Assembly (NCBI GenBank): GCA_025356795.1
Contig: JANXRR010000329.1
Coordinates: 1-9,723, forward strand
Origin: Bacteroidia bacterium
GTDB lineage: Bacteria > Bacteroidota > Bacteroidia > Cytophagales > Cyclobacteriaceae
Direction: 5' to 3'
Length of the DNA stretch: 9,723 nt
The notes beneath the pieces are model-generated. The model ran no database searches. It was not told the origin of the DNA and saw nothing but the letters and a program-made list of their open reading frames with translations. The position numbers and the translations under genes were made by a program. Each line of letters opens with the position of its first letter. The first letter of the stretch is position 1. Shown in pieces: positions 1 through 7,203 of this stretch.

Positions 1-969
1 GTCAATAATGGCGGTTTGCCTTAGGGTGTCACTTTCATCACACACACCGTTTTCAGTAATAATGATAGGCTTTTTGTATTTGTTCCAATAGCGATCAATA
101 CATATTCTCATGCCCTCAGGATAATATTCCCACATGTCATCATACGGCCTTCCTAACTGTTTCATTTTTTCAGGGGTGTCCATAAAAGTGATAGGCATGG
201 GGTCATGAGGAAGCCTAGCATAATAACTCATGCCAAAGAAATCAACCTTTTCAAAATGACTTGGCATGTGTTCCATAAACCACCAGTCACTTAATTTAGC
301 GGGCAGCCAGCCAAGCGGATTCTCGGCCCAAAAAATAACGGTGTTATGCGAAATGCCAACAGGTTGGTTGGGGTTATGTGATTTGATAAAATCATACACT
401 AGTTCATGAGCCAACCCTAAATTTTTAGCCACCTTTCCCGCCAGGAAAAGATTTATTTTAAAAGGAGGGAAGAAGCCAGTTATCCAGCCGTATGTTGTAT
501 ACACGTTGGGTTCATTAAAGGTATTCCAGTGGGAGACATAATGACCAAATTCCAGCACTACTTTTTTACAGAAGTCTACCCACATCGGTATATTATCTTC
601 TTTTTCCCACCCATCAACTTTCGCAAACCATATCGGATTTGTAAAGTGATGAAGCACCATCATAATTTTAACGCCTCGCGAATGAAGATCAACAAGAAAC
701 GATTTGTATTCCATTACGGCTTCTTTATTAAACTCGCCAAAAGGTTCGCGCTGCAGTTTGCTCCACATTAAACCCATGCGATAATAAGGTGCTATTGAGG
801 CAATAATCTGGGCATCTTCCTTTAACCTCAGCTCATGATCGGTTGTGCGGTCTAGCACGAAACCGTCTTTGGAAGGCACTCCTTTCCAATCATGTTCAAA
901 GGCAGTTTCTACTTGAGTGGCTGCAGTACTTGTGCCAAAGATGAAGTCTTTCGGGAAAAGGTATTGCAT
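1..969 (-). CDS. Glycoside hydrolase family 1 (beta-glucosidase-like), C-terminus outside window
   Basis: Retaining glycosidase of family GH1, likely cleaving a beta-linked glucoside or related sugar; the substrate cannot be told from sequence. The 323 visible residues read from ATG at 969, the first start after an in-frame TAA, and run open to the window edge. Visible motifs are an N-terminal FGTSTAATQVE (residues 11-21), LHHFTNPIW (106-114) with the -1 subsite His at 108, TFNEPN (150-155) with acid/base Glu153, and IITENG (303-308) with nucleophile Glu306. The C-terminal part that normally holds the substrate-binding Trp and Glu is missing only because the window ends. Oddities: the usual N-Y-Y of the -1 subsite reads S-Y-Y (248-250), the usual YRFSxxWS reads YRMGLMWS, and only 153 residues separate the two glutamates, shorter than in classic beta-glucosidases. 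There is no signal peptide, so it is probably cytoplasmic. It lies 91 bases downstream of a same-strand SDR gene and has its own -7 element. Family is certain; activity is inferred. Confidence 0.93.
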   Translation of the reverse strand, partial: MQYLFPKDFIFGTSTAATQVETAFEHDWKGVPSKDGFVLDRTTDHELRLKEDAQIIASIAPYYRMGLMWSKLQREPFGEFNKEAVMEYKSFLVDLHSRGVKIMMVLHHFTNPIWFAKVDGWEKEDNIPMWVDFCKKVVLEFGHYVSHWNTFNEPNVYTTYGWITGFFPPFKINLFLAGKVAKNLGLAHELVYDFIKSHNPNQPVGISHNTVIFWAENPLGWLPAKLSDWWFMEHMPSHFEKVDFFGMSYYARLPHDPMPITFMDTPEKMKQLGRPYDDMWEYYPEGMRICIDRYWNKYKKPIIITENGVCDESDTLRQTAIID

Positions 970-998
970 CTTTTAAGCTATGGCGTAAATCATTGTCA

Positions 999-1006
999 CA
1001 AAAATA
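999..1006 (-). promoter_or_regulatory. Candidate Bacteroidota -7 promoter element for the GH1 gene
   Basis: On the minus strand this reads TATTTTTG, an exact match to TAnnTTTG. It lies 29 bases before the GH1 ATG, giving a predicted leader of about 20 bases. No good TTG -33 element sits 19-21 bases upstream, so only half of the promoter is supported. It suggests GH1 can be transcribed apart from the upstream SDR gene. Confidence 0.4.
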
Positions 1007-1060
1007 GAGAAATCAAACTGAATTGTACCGCCTCAATTTATCAGTTTAATACTCCCATCA

Positions 1061-1762
1061 TTACATCGGCCTGAGTGTGGACATGCCACCATCGATGTGA
1101 ATTATCTGGCCTGTTATCCAAGAAGATTCTCCGCTTAAAAGAAAAGAAGCAAGTAAAGCACTATCTATAGCTTCGCCCACTTTTTTTAAAGGATGCCTTT
1201 CGGCAGAAGCTTTTTTCTTTTCATCGCTTGATAATAATCGTGCAGCAAGTGGTGTATTGGTAAGAGACGGAGCAATACAATTAACACGAATAGTGGGAGA
1301 CAATTCCGCTGCCAACGATTTGGTCAAGCCTTCAACAGCACCTTTGGCCATGGCAATGGAGGCATGAAATGGCATTCCTTGAGTTACGGCAACTGTGCTA
1401 AAAAAAACTATGGATGCTTGCGCGGAATTTTTTAAAAGCGGTAAAACCGATCTCACTACTTTTACAGCACCAAGGGCATTGAGCATGAAATCGTCAATAA
1501 ATTCTTGGTCTGTCAATCGGTGAAATGGTTTTAAATTGATGGTGCCGGGGCAATATACCAATCCGTCCAATAGGGGGGGAAGTGTGGCTAGGTCAAGTGT
1601 GTCAGTCAAAGCATTGAATGAGAGCGAAGTGATTCCGTGCTCCTCAATAGGACTTCGAGAGGCCACAATTACTTTATTCCCTTTATTAACAAGAGAGATG
1701 GCCAAGGAGAGCCCAATCCCCGAACTTCCACCAACTATCAAAAAATTTCTTTGTTCACCCAT
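1061..1762 (-). CDS. Short-chain dehydrogenase/reductase (SDR) family protein lacking the catalytic Tyr
   Basis: A 233-residue Rossmann-fold protein of classical SDR length, presumably cytoplasmic. The start at 1762 was chosen because the nucleotide-binding strand then begins at residue 7, as usual. An ATG at 1825 would add 21 residues with no family counterpart and would overlap the divergent trmH gene. The cofactor motif GGSSGIG spans 11-17 and VASRS (33-37) follows beta-2; the Arg36 position hints at NADP(H), which is an inference. Asn95 of the structural NxxA region and Lys140 of the active site are present. However, the YxxxK Tyr is Ile136 (SIAMAK) and the usual Ser 13 residues before it is Thr123 (FSTVAV). 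The C-terminal WITGQIIHIDGG (215-226) is standard. Standard dehydrogenase chemistry is therefore doubtful. I recall related SDRs with a similar FHAS-hydrophobic-AAAKGA motif in other bacteria, so this is probably a subfamily trait, not recent decay. The GH1 gene follows on the same strand. Confidence 0.9.
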   Translation of the reverse strand: MGEQRNFLIVGGSSGIGLSLAISLVNKGNKVIVASRSPIEEHGITSLSFNALTDTLDLATLPPLLDGLVYCPGTINLKPFHRLTDQEFIDDFMLNALGAVKVVRSVLPLLKNSAQASIVFFSTVAVTQGMPFHASIAMAKGAVEGLTKSLAAELSPTIRVNCIAPSLTNTPLAARLLSSDEKKKASAERHPLKKVGEAIDSALLASFLLSGESSWITGQIIHIDGGMSTLRPM

Positions 1763-1816
1763 ACTTTGTATTTTCACGAATAAACACTTTAATGCGCCTA
1801 ATGTTTTATGATAGCG

Positions 1817-2500
1817 ATGGATCAAAAGGTATTGCTTACCAACTATTTTTCACAATTCATTTCGGAGCCAAGAAAAAAAACCATTGAAAAAGTGCTGGCT
1901 CTTCGAACAAAGTACGTAACAATAGTTTTAGAAGATATTTTCCAATCTCAGAATGGCAGCGCTGTTATTAGAACCTGCGAGTGCATGGGGTTGCATGAAA
2001 TTCATATCATTGAAAATCAAAGTCATTATGACCTTAACACAAAAGTGTTAAAGGGCGCCAATAAATGGATGAATTTGATTAAACATGATTCAAAAGGCCA
2101 GAATAATACAGAATTATGTTTTAATCACTTGAGAGAAAACGGGTATAAAATAGTTGCTACCGACCCGGGTGAAGCAGGAATTTCTATCGAAGAAATACCG
2201 ATCGATCAAAAGATTGCCATCTTGCTAGGCAATGAACTTAGCGGAACTTCAAACTATGCGCTCTCTAATGCCGATGCAACGGTGAAGATACCCATGTACG
2301 GCTTTACTGAAAGTTTAAACATATCGGTAAGTGCTGCTATTTGCCTCCATACCGTTATTCCTAAAATTCGAAATTCAGATTTACTCATAGGCCTAAGTGA
2401 AGAAGAGACAACCCAGATACGATATGAATGGTATAGAAAGGCTATTCGTAAGCCCGATGTAGTAGAAAAGGATTTTCTAGCCAATCAATCAAGAAAATAA
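1817..2500 (+). CDS. trmH: TrmH-family tRNA (guanosine-2'-O)-methyltransferase
   Basis: SpoU/TrmH-class SAM-dependent methyltransferase with a trefoil-knot SPOUT fold. By family it 2'-O-methylates the ribose of a guanosine in tRNA, Gm18 for true TrmH. All three SPOUT motifs are visible: motif 1 NGSAVIRTCE (46-55) with the catalytic-type Arg52; motif 2 LLGNELSGTSNYAL (136-149) with Glu140; motif 3 IPMYGFTESLNISVSAAI (158-175) with the Ser166/Asn168 pair of the cofactor knot. The 227-residue length is close to E. coli TrmH (229), and a basic C-terminal tail (around 205-227) fits tRNA binding. ATG 1817 is preferred because family members begin a few residues before the first helix; ATG at 1808 would add only three residues. 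The gene diverges from the SDR gene with about 54 bases between starts, and sanA follows on the same strand. The family is secure; the exact target nucleotide is less so, since other SpoU members modify different sites. Confidence 0.92.
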   Translation: MDQKVLLTNYFSQFISEPRKKTIEKVLALRTKYVTIVLEDIFQSQNGSAVIRTCECMGLHEIHIIENQSHYDLNTKVLKGANKWMNLIKHDSKGQNNTELCFNHLRENGYKIVATDPGEAGISIEEIPIDQKIAILLGNELSGTSNYALSNADATVKIPMYGFTESLNISVSAAICLHTVIPKIRNSDLLIGLSEEETTQIRYEWYRKAIRKPDVVEKDFLANQSRK

Positions 2501-2520
2501 AAGGATAGCATGCAAAAGCA

Positions 2521-2550
2521 TTGTTCTCAGAGTTCAATCTGCTAACTTTG
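2521..2550 (+). promoter_or_regulatory. Bacteroidota-type promoter for sanA (TTG, 19-base spacer, TAACTTTG)
   Basis: TTG at 2521-2523 and TAACTTTG at 2543-2550 match the -33 and -7 elements of the Bacteroidota primary sigma factor with a 19-base spacer. The predicted transcript would start near 2557, leaving a leader of about 11 bases before ATG 2568. This is the best-matching promoter in the window, and it argues against the in-frame TTG at 2559 as the start codon. Confidence 0.6.
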
Positions 2551-2567
2551 ATTTATAGTTGGCTGCT

Positions 2568-3218
2568 ATGAAGATTCTCTATTACGTGTTGAAGAGTTTG
2601 AGTTATGTTTTTATCTTGATGATCATCTTCATTATAGGAACAAATGTGTGGATAATAAAAAGCACAGAAAGTAAAATCATTTCAGCGAGTAAATTATCTG
2701 GAAAAAAAAATATCGTGCTTGTATTGGGCACGAGTAACAAATTAGCGAATGGATCGCCCAATCCATTCTTTGAAAATCGTATTAAAACAGCGGCTTATTT
2801 ATATGATCAGGGTAAGGTATCTCACTTTATTTTAAGTGGCGATAATCGCTCCATCTATTACAACGAACCCTTCGAAATGCGCAAAGCATTAATGAAGGCT
2901 GGAATTCCGGATTCAATTATTACGTTAGATTATGCTGGCCTGCGAACCTTGGACTCCATTGTGCGGAGTAAAGAAATTTTCAGCCAGAATAAAATTACCA
3001 TTATTACCCAACCCTTCCATTGCTACAGGGCACTTTTCATAAGCAGCTATTATGAGATGGATGCCGTTGCCATTGCTGCAGAAGAACCCTCACAAGAGCA
3101 AGCTTTAAAAGTTTATGTGCGCGAATATTTTGCAAGAGCAAAGGCTGTTCTTGATTTATATATTTTGAAAACAACTCCGCATCATATGGGTAACAAACAG
3201 TCAATTAGCGCTAGGTAA
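2568..3218 (+). CDS. sanA: SanA/YdcF-like DUF218 inner-membrane protein
   Basis: A 216-residue protein of the DUF218 (ElyC/SanA/YdcF) family. SanA is linked in enteric bacteria to envelope barrier function and vancomycin exclusion at high temperature; its biochemical activity is not established. An N-terminal membrane segment covers about residues 10-30, with the DUF218 domain after it, presumably periplasmic. Matches to my recollection of E. coli SanA are strong: VLVLGTS (50-56), NPFFENRI (65-72), LSGDN (89-93), YNEPFEMRKAL (98-108), LDYAGLRTLDSIVR (120-133), TQPFHCYRALFI (147-158) and VREYFARAKAVLDLYI (184-199). E. coli SanA is about 239 residues, so this is full length. ATG 2568 is preferred over an in-frame TTG at 2559, which would sit right at the predicted transcription start. 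The gene has its own promoter and a terminator directly after the stop, so it appears to be a single-gene unit. The symbol rests on similarity, not proven orthology. Confidence 0.88.
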   Translation: MKILYYVLKSLSYVFILMIIFIIGTNVWIIKSTESKIISASKLSGKKNIVLVLGTSNKLANGSPNPFFENRIKTAAYLYDQGKVSHFILSGDNRSIYYNEPFEMRKALMKAGIPDSIITLDYAGLRTLDSIVRSKEIFSQNKITIITQPFHCYRALFISSYYEMDAVAIAAEEPSQEQALKVYVREYFARAKAVLDLYILKTTPHHMGNKQSISAR

Positions 3219-3250
3219 TTGCTAGTGCTTTCCACAGGCAATAATTTTTT
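3218..3250 (+). terminator. Rho-independent terminator after sanA
   Basis: ATTGC (3218-3222) pairs with GCAAT (3238-3242), and inside it GTG (3225-3227) pairs with CAC (3233-3235) around a CTTTC loop, with a small internal loop between the two stems. Two As and a run of six Ts (3245-3250) follow. It begins at the last base of the sanA stop codon. No matching T tract exists on the other strand, so it would act only on plus-strand transcription and shield the convergent Omp85-like gene. Confidence 0.6.
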
Positions 3251-3271
3251 AAATATCGAAGAACAGCTATT

Positions 3272-4411
3272 TCAAAACGATTCAGCCAACACAATGTAAT
3301 AATTAATTTGGTTGCCATGCGCTACGTCAAGTCGCAAGTTTAACTTTTCTTTGGTTAACACAGCTACACGAAGGCCAGCTCCAACGGCCACTTTAAACCG
3401 ATCTACACCAAAGTCAGAAAATTCATCCGCTACTTGACCTATTCCGGTAAATCCTACTCCTGCTATTCGCCAATAAATTGGAAAACGATATTCTAGTTGT
3501 GATCCTATAAATTTCTTATCCCTGAATCTACCAGAATAATAACCTCTCATAATAGTGTTGCCTCCAAGCACTGCCAAACTTCTGTAGGGCACATCGCCAA
3601 AGGTAAATGTTCCAAGTCCTTGAAATGCTAAAGTTTGATTATGACCAAGGTTAAAAAATTTGCGGTAGTCGGCCTCCACTACCTTAAAATCGTAATTACT
3701 GCCTACGCCTTTGTTAAAATTAGAAAACTTAACGCGCAACAAATAACCTTTATCAGGAATGTATGCATGGTTGCGCGAGTCGTTCATGAGAAAAAGGCTG
3801 TAGCCTGAAACATGATAATTGGTGCGATTATAAATCCCTACTACTTTTTGGTAAGCGAAATTGCCACCGGCATCGTAGCTAATATCATAAACACTTTGAA
3901 AGTCCCATCCAGCGCCAATAAAAAAATTTTTTTTGATTTTTCTGTGCAGCTGGGGATTAATATAAAACTGAGTAAAAGTGTAGCTTTCTTTTCCACTTTC
4001 TGGTGTTTCGTTGCCAATGCCCCAAAACTTATCAGGAAATTTGCTGAACGAGTTTTCAAAACGGATAATATATTTTTCTTTTGGCAGGAAAATATTGGCT
4101 CCCAGGCCTATTAATATTTGTTTGTTGAGCGTGTATAAAAAGCCTGAAGGCATGGTAGAGGTTCTAAGATTCTTATCTTTCTTAGACGTTTTAAAAATGA
4201 AGGCATTAGCAAAACCAAAAACCCAACTTGTTTCAGTAGAGAGTGCTGTAAGGGGAAAAACCAATAATTTATTTTTATACACTACAACCGAAGTGTCAAT
4301 CTTTACTTCTGTAGAATCAATTTCGGGAAAATTACCTATTTCTCGGTTTTTGTTTTGAGCTAAACAGGCAGAAGCAAAGGCAGAAATTAAAAAAATCAGG
4401 ATGAGTTTCAT
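3272..4411 (-). CDS. POTRA-less Omp85/BamA-TamA-family outer-membrane barrel protein
   Basis: A 379-residue surface-antigen (D15/Omp85 barrel) family protein of the outer membrane. Residues 1-18 form a signal peptide with probable cleavage after CLA, before Gln19. Cys16 is not in a good lipobox, so a lipoprotein is less likely. About 30 linker residues follow, then amphipathic strand-like segments to the end. The barrel signatures are DSRN with PDKG (211-222), the MRGY motif (288-291), which corresponds to the conserved [V/I/M]RGY of the lid loop, the strand pattern QLEYRFPIYW (305-314), and a final Phe379 fitting an outer-membrane beta-signal. No POTRA repeats are present, and a full BamA would be about twice as long, so this is not the essential assembly factor; its role is unknown. 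It is transcribed divergently from the DUF5686 gene and converges on sanA. Confidence 0.87.
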   Translation of the reverse strand: MKLILIFLISAFASACLAQNKNREIGNFPEIDSTEVKIDTSVVVYKNKLLVFPLTALSTETSWVFGFANAFIFKTSKKDKNLRTSTMPSGFLYTLNKQILIGLGANIFLPKEKYIIRFENSFSKFPDKFWGIGNETPESGKESYTFTQFYINPQLHRKIKKNFFIGAGWDFQSVYDISYDAGGNFAYQKVVGIYNRTNYHVSGYSLFLMNDSRNHAYIPDKGYLLRVKFSNFNKGVGSNYDFKVVEADYRKFFNLGHNQTLAFQGLGTFTFGDVPYRSLAVLGGNTIMRGYYSGRFRDKKFIGSQLEYRFPIYWRIAGVGFTGIGQVADEFSDFGVDRFKVAVGAGLRVAVLTKEKLNLRLDVAHGNQINYYIVLAESF

Positions 4412-4432
4412 TAGCGGGTCATTAAACCTTTG

Positions 4433-4447
4433 TACTTACTATAAGTA
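4433..4447. repeat. Small perfect inverted repeat in the divergent promoter region
   Basis: TACTTA and TAAGTA are separated by CTA, giving a 15-base palindrome. It lies 22-36 bases upstream of the Omp85-like start codon and downstream of that gene's predicted -7 element, so it would fall in the mRNA leader, where a repressor could bind. Arms of six A/T-rich bases can arise by chance in this composition, so regulatory meaning is only a possibility. Confidence 0.25.
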
Positions 4448-4462
4448 ATGTCGAATTTCCCG

Positions 4463-4470
4463 CAAAAGTA
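4463..4470 (-). promoter_or_regulatory. Candidate -7 promoter element for the Omp85-like gene
   Basis: Read on the minus strand this is TACTTTTG, an exact TAnnTTTG match placed 51 bases before the Omp85-like ATG. The predicted transcript would carry a leader of about 45 bases. No clear TTG lies at the -33 distance, so support is for the -7 element only. Confidence 0.4.
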
Positions 4471-4544
4471 TTTTAATTAGACAATCTTAACTAAAATAAT
4501 CGATTACCGCTTATCCTCTATTTTCACAACTCCGTATAAATCCC

Positions 4545-4552
4545 TAGTTTTG
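4545..4552 (+). promoter_or_regulatory. Candidate -7 promoter element for the DUF5686 gene
   Basis: TAGTTTTG matches TAnnTTTG exactly, with a T-rich stretch (TTTTC at 4521-4525) about 20 bases upstream where a -33 element would be. Its last three bases are the in-frame TTG at 4550, so if the element is real that TTG cannot be the start codon and GTG 4586 becomes the better start. A second, weaker candidate (TATTTTCA, 4519-4526) would still allow the TTG. Confidence 0.4.
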
Positions 4553-4585
4553 AAAATCTATAGTTTAATAGTTAAATCTAATCGA

Positions 4586-7138
4586 GTGAAATTGACTTCT
4601 AATTCTAAGCATCATTTATTGATGGTGCTTTTTCTTATTTTCTTATCAAATCAGCTTTTCTCCCAGGAGATAATCATTCAAGGAAAAGTAACTGATGCTA
4701 ATTCAGGTGACCCCATTCCGTTTGCCAATGTTACAATAAGAGGTACAAAAGTGGGTACCAATTCAGATTTTGACGGAAAGTTTAAGTTGAAGCTTTTAAA
4801 GCCTGCCGATACAATCATAGCTTCTTACATAGGTTACAAATCAAGAAGCAAGAAATTAACCAAAGCAAGCAATCAAATAGTTGATTTTCAATTGCAAGAG
4901 CAAGTTCAAAATCTACAAGAAGTAGTAGTGGAGTCAGGAGAGAATCCAGCTTTTGAAATACTGCGAAGAGTAGTGAAGAATAAAGATAAGAACGACAAGC
5001 GCCAGCTTACTGCCTATGAATATGATTCTTATTCGAAGACCGAGGTAGATATCGATAAAATCTCCGATAAGTTCAGACAGAAAAAACTGATGAAAAAAGT
5101 GGCGATGGTTTTGGACAGTATAGATCGGATTGTGGGAGAAGATGGAAAGGCAATCCTTCCTTTATTCATTACTGAAGCGGTCTCTAAAATTTATTACCGC
5201 GATAACCCCTCATTGAAAACAGAGGAAATAAAAAATACCAAAATTAGCGGAGTAGGTGTGGATGACGGTTCCATGATTACACAAGTGGTGGGTTCTAGTT
5301 TTCAGGAGTATAATTTTTATTTAAATTGGCTTACCATTCTCAACAAAAACTTTGTGTCGCCCATTGCAGATGGGTGGAGAATTTATTACAAATACGATTT
5401 GCTTGATAGTGTTTACATCGGCAGCGATTTCTGTTATAGAATAGATTTTTTTCCTCGCAGTGCATCCGAGCTGGCTTTCGCTGGCTCCATGTGGATAACT
5501 AAAGAAGGGTACGCCTTGCGACAAATAGATGCTACCGTTGGTAAAGAAGCAAATGTGAATTTTATTGAACGCATCAAAATACAGCAAGAGCTAAAACAAT
5601 TTGAGAAAGGTGCTTGGCTGCCTATAAAAAGCCGCGTGCTTGTTGATGTAAGTGAGATAAGCAAAGGATCGGCAGGGATGCTGGCAAAATTTTACACAAG
5701 CAACAAAAATTTTGTGCTCAACAAACCCAATCCACCTTCTTTTTATGAAAAGAGAATTCAAGTAGCAGAAGATGCCCAAGTAAATGACGATGATAAATTT
5801 TGGGACACCCTTAGGTTCGAGCCATTAAGTGCCACTGAAAAGAGTGTGTACAAAATGATTGATACACTCAAAAACATACCAATAGTAAAAACCTATACAG
5901 AAGTTTTTAAAGCCTTAGTTGATGGATATTACGACTTGGGTCAAATTGAAGTGGGATCTTACCTAAGAACTTTTGCTTGGAACAGCATCGAAGGCTTTCG
6001 CTTGCAAGCTGGCTTTAAAACCAATCGCCATTTTAGCAGAAAGGTAATGTATAGCGGATTTCTTGCTTATGGATTTAAAGATCAAAAACCAAAATATTCG
6101 TTGGGAGTCCAATATATTTTAAATAGAAAGAAATGGACAACGCTCACGTTTAAATATACAGACGATATGGTGCGCCTTGGAGTTGATGAAGAAGTCTTAG
6201 GATCCAACCCATTATTCTTAACAGCAGCACGTTGGGGAAATTTTAGAAGAGGTTATTATTATAACGAAGCGCTTGGCTCGTATCAACGAGAATTGTTTAA
6301 AGGATTTTCTCAAAAATTAAATTTGAGATATCACACCTTTAACCCTGCATTTGAATTTGGACATAAAGAAAATCCAAACGATCCTAATCCTAAAATAATT
6401 GATAGTTATCAATTTGCTGAAGTAGCGTTAGAATCGCGCTATGCAAGAGATGAAACCTTTTTGCAAAATGGCAACGAAAGAATTAGTGTAGGGCCAAGAA
6501 AATGGCCAGTCATCACCTTTAGATATACACATGGTTTTAATGGAGTATTGGGCAGCGATTATGAGTATAACAAGGTGAGACTTAATATTGATAAACGAAT
6601 TAAACTAGGGCCGCTCGGTGTTGGTTTTATTACCCTTACGGGCGAGAAAATTTTCAACACGCTGCCGTATCCACTATTGGCAGTTCATTTGGGCAATGGT
6701 TCAAATATCTATTCTCAATTTACCTATAACTTGATGGATTTTGGAGAATTCACCAGCGACCAATATGTATCGCTCAGGTATAGGCAATTTTTGGAAGGCT
6801 TTTTAATTAATAGAATACCGCTCCTTAAAAAATTGGATTGGCGACTTGTTGGAACAACCAATATTATTGTAGGCGATTTAAGCGAAGCTAATCGAAATTC
6901 AATTTCGTTATTCACTCGAAACGGAGCTCAAGCGGCACGCACAGGGTATTTTACAGGAAGGCCTTACCTTGAAATGGGATATGGCGTTGAAAATATATTC
7001 CGATTTATAAGGATTGATTTTGTCCATCGCTTAACTTACTTAGAATCAAAATCTTACATTGACATAAACGGAAATTCCGTTGAACTTCCTTCCCCTAGGC
7101 ATTTTGGAGTTCTGTTCACAGTTCAATTTAAACTCTAA
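4586..7138 (+). CDS. Carboxypeptidase-regulatory-like / DUF5686 outer-membrane protein
   Basis: A large envelope protein of a family common in Bacteroidota; its function is not established. With GTG 4586 it has 850 residues. A signal peptide at about 1-27 (basic start, core VLFLIFL, end LFSQ) is followed by a CarboxypepD_reg-like Ig-fold domain at about 32-105 (GKVTDANSGDPIPFANV and FDGKFKLKL), as found at the N-terminus of SusC-type and related exported proteins. A family-typical NPAFEILRRVV (120-130) opens the DUF5686 region. The C-terminal half is rich in alternating aromatic strands and ends in FGVLFTVQFKL, consistent with an outer-membrane beta-barrel. There is no TonB plug domain, so it is not a TonB-dependent receptor. 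An in-frame TTG at 4550 gives 862 residues but overlaps a promoter element and makes an unusually long signal-peptide n-region; ATG 4622 would remove all basic residues. It is divergent from the Omp85-like gene, with which its barrel shares a pattern, and thrS follows 65 bases downstream with no terminator seen. Confidence 0.88.
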   Translation: MKLTSNSKHHLLMVLFLIFLSNQLFSQEIIIQGKVTDANSGDPIPFANVTIRGTKVGTNSDFDGKFKLKLLKPADTIIASYIGYKSRSKKLTKASNQIVDFQLQEQVQNLQEVVVESGENPAFEILRRVVKNKDKNDKRQLTAYEYDSYSKTEVDIDKISDKFRQKKLMKKVAMVLDSIDRIVGEDGKAILPLFITEAVSKIYYRDNPSLKTEEIKNTKISGVGVDDGSMITQVVGSSFQEYNFYLNWLTILNKNFVSPIADGWRIYYKYDLLDSVYIGSDFCYRIDFFPRSASELAFAGSMWITKEGYALRQIDATVGKEANVNFIERIKIQQELKQFEKGAWLPIKSRVLVDVSEISKGSAGMLAKFYTSNKNFVLNKPNPPSFYEKRIQVAEDAQVNDDDKFWDTLRFEPLSATEKSVYKMIDTLKNIPIVKTYTEVFKALVDGYYDLGQIEVGSYLRTFAWNSIEGFRLQAGFKTNRHFSRKVMYSGFLAYGFKDQKPKYSLGVQYILNRKKWTTLTFKYTDDMVRLGVDEEVLGSNPLFLTAARWGNFRRGYYYNEALGSYQRELFKGFSQKLNLRYHTFNPAFEFGHKENPNDPNPKIIDSYQFAEVALESRYARDETFLQNGNERISVGPRKWPVITFRYTHGFNGVLGSDYEYNKVRLNIDKRIKLGPLGVGFITLTGEKIFNTLPYPLLAVHLGNGSNIYSQFTYNLMDFGEFTSDQYVSLRYRQFLEGFLINRIPLLKKLDWRLVGTTNIIVGDLSEANRNSISLFTRNGAQAARTGYFTGRPYLEMGYGVENIFRFIRIDFVHRLTYLESKSYIDINGNSVELPSPRHFGVLFTVQFKL

Positions 7139-7175
7139 AATTATCTCCATAAAGAAGGCTAATCAGGAAAAAGCG

Positions 7176-7183
7176 CATATTTG
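7176..7183 (+). promoter_or_regulatory. Possible -7 element upstream of thrS
   Basis: CATATTTG matches TAnnTTTG except for the first base and lies 20 bases before the thrS ATG. No TTG is seen at the -33 distance. The same ATATTTGC core appears upstream of infC. Weak evidence; thrS might instead be read through from the preceding gene. Confidence 0.22.
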
Positions 7184-7203
7184 CAGCCTCAAAAAATTTA
7201 TAC

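Noticed and set aside
1..969. GH1 as a truncated pseudogene
   Set aside because: The frame is open to the window edge with all upstream motifs intact; the missing C-terminus is explained by the window boundary.
529..1074. Two plus-strand open frames (529-771, 892-1074)
   Set aside because: They lie over or beside the GH1 gene on the opposite strand and have no recognisable domains; the first is biased toward Phe, His and Lys as expected of a shadow frame.
1762..1777. TACTTTG and TATTTTCA as possible promoters for trmH
   Set aside because: The first has one base too few between TA and TTTG and overlaps the SDR start codon; the second misses the consensus at two positions.
3812..4358. Open frames on both strands overlapping the Omp85-like gene
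   Set aside because: They are shadows of a well-supported outer-membrane protein gene and show no independent family features.
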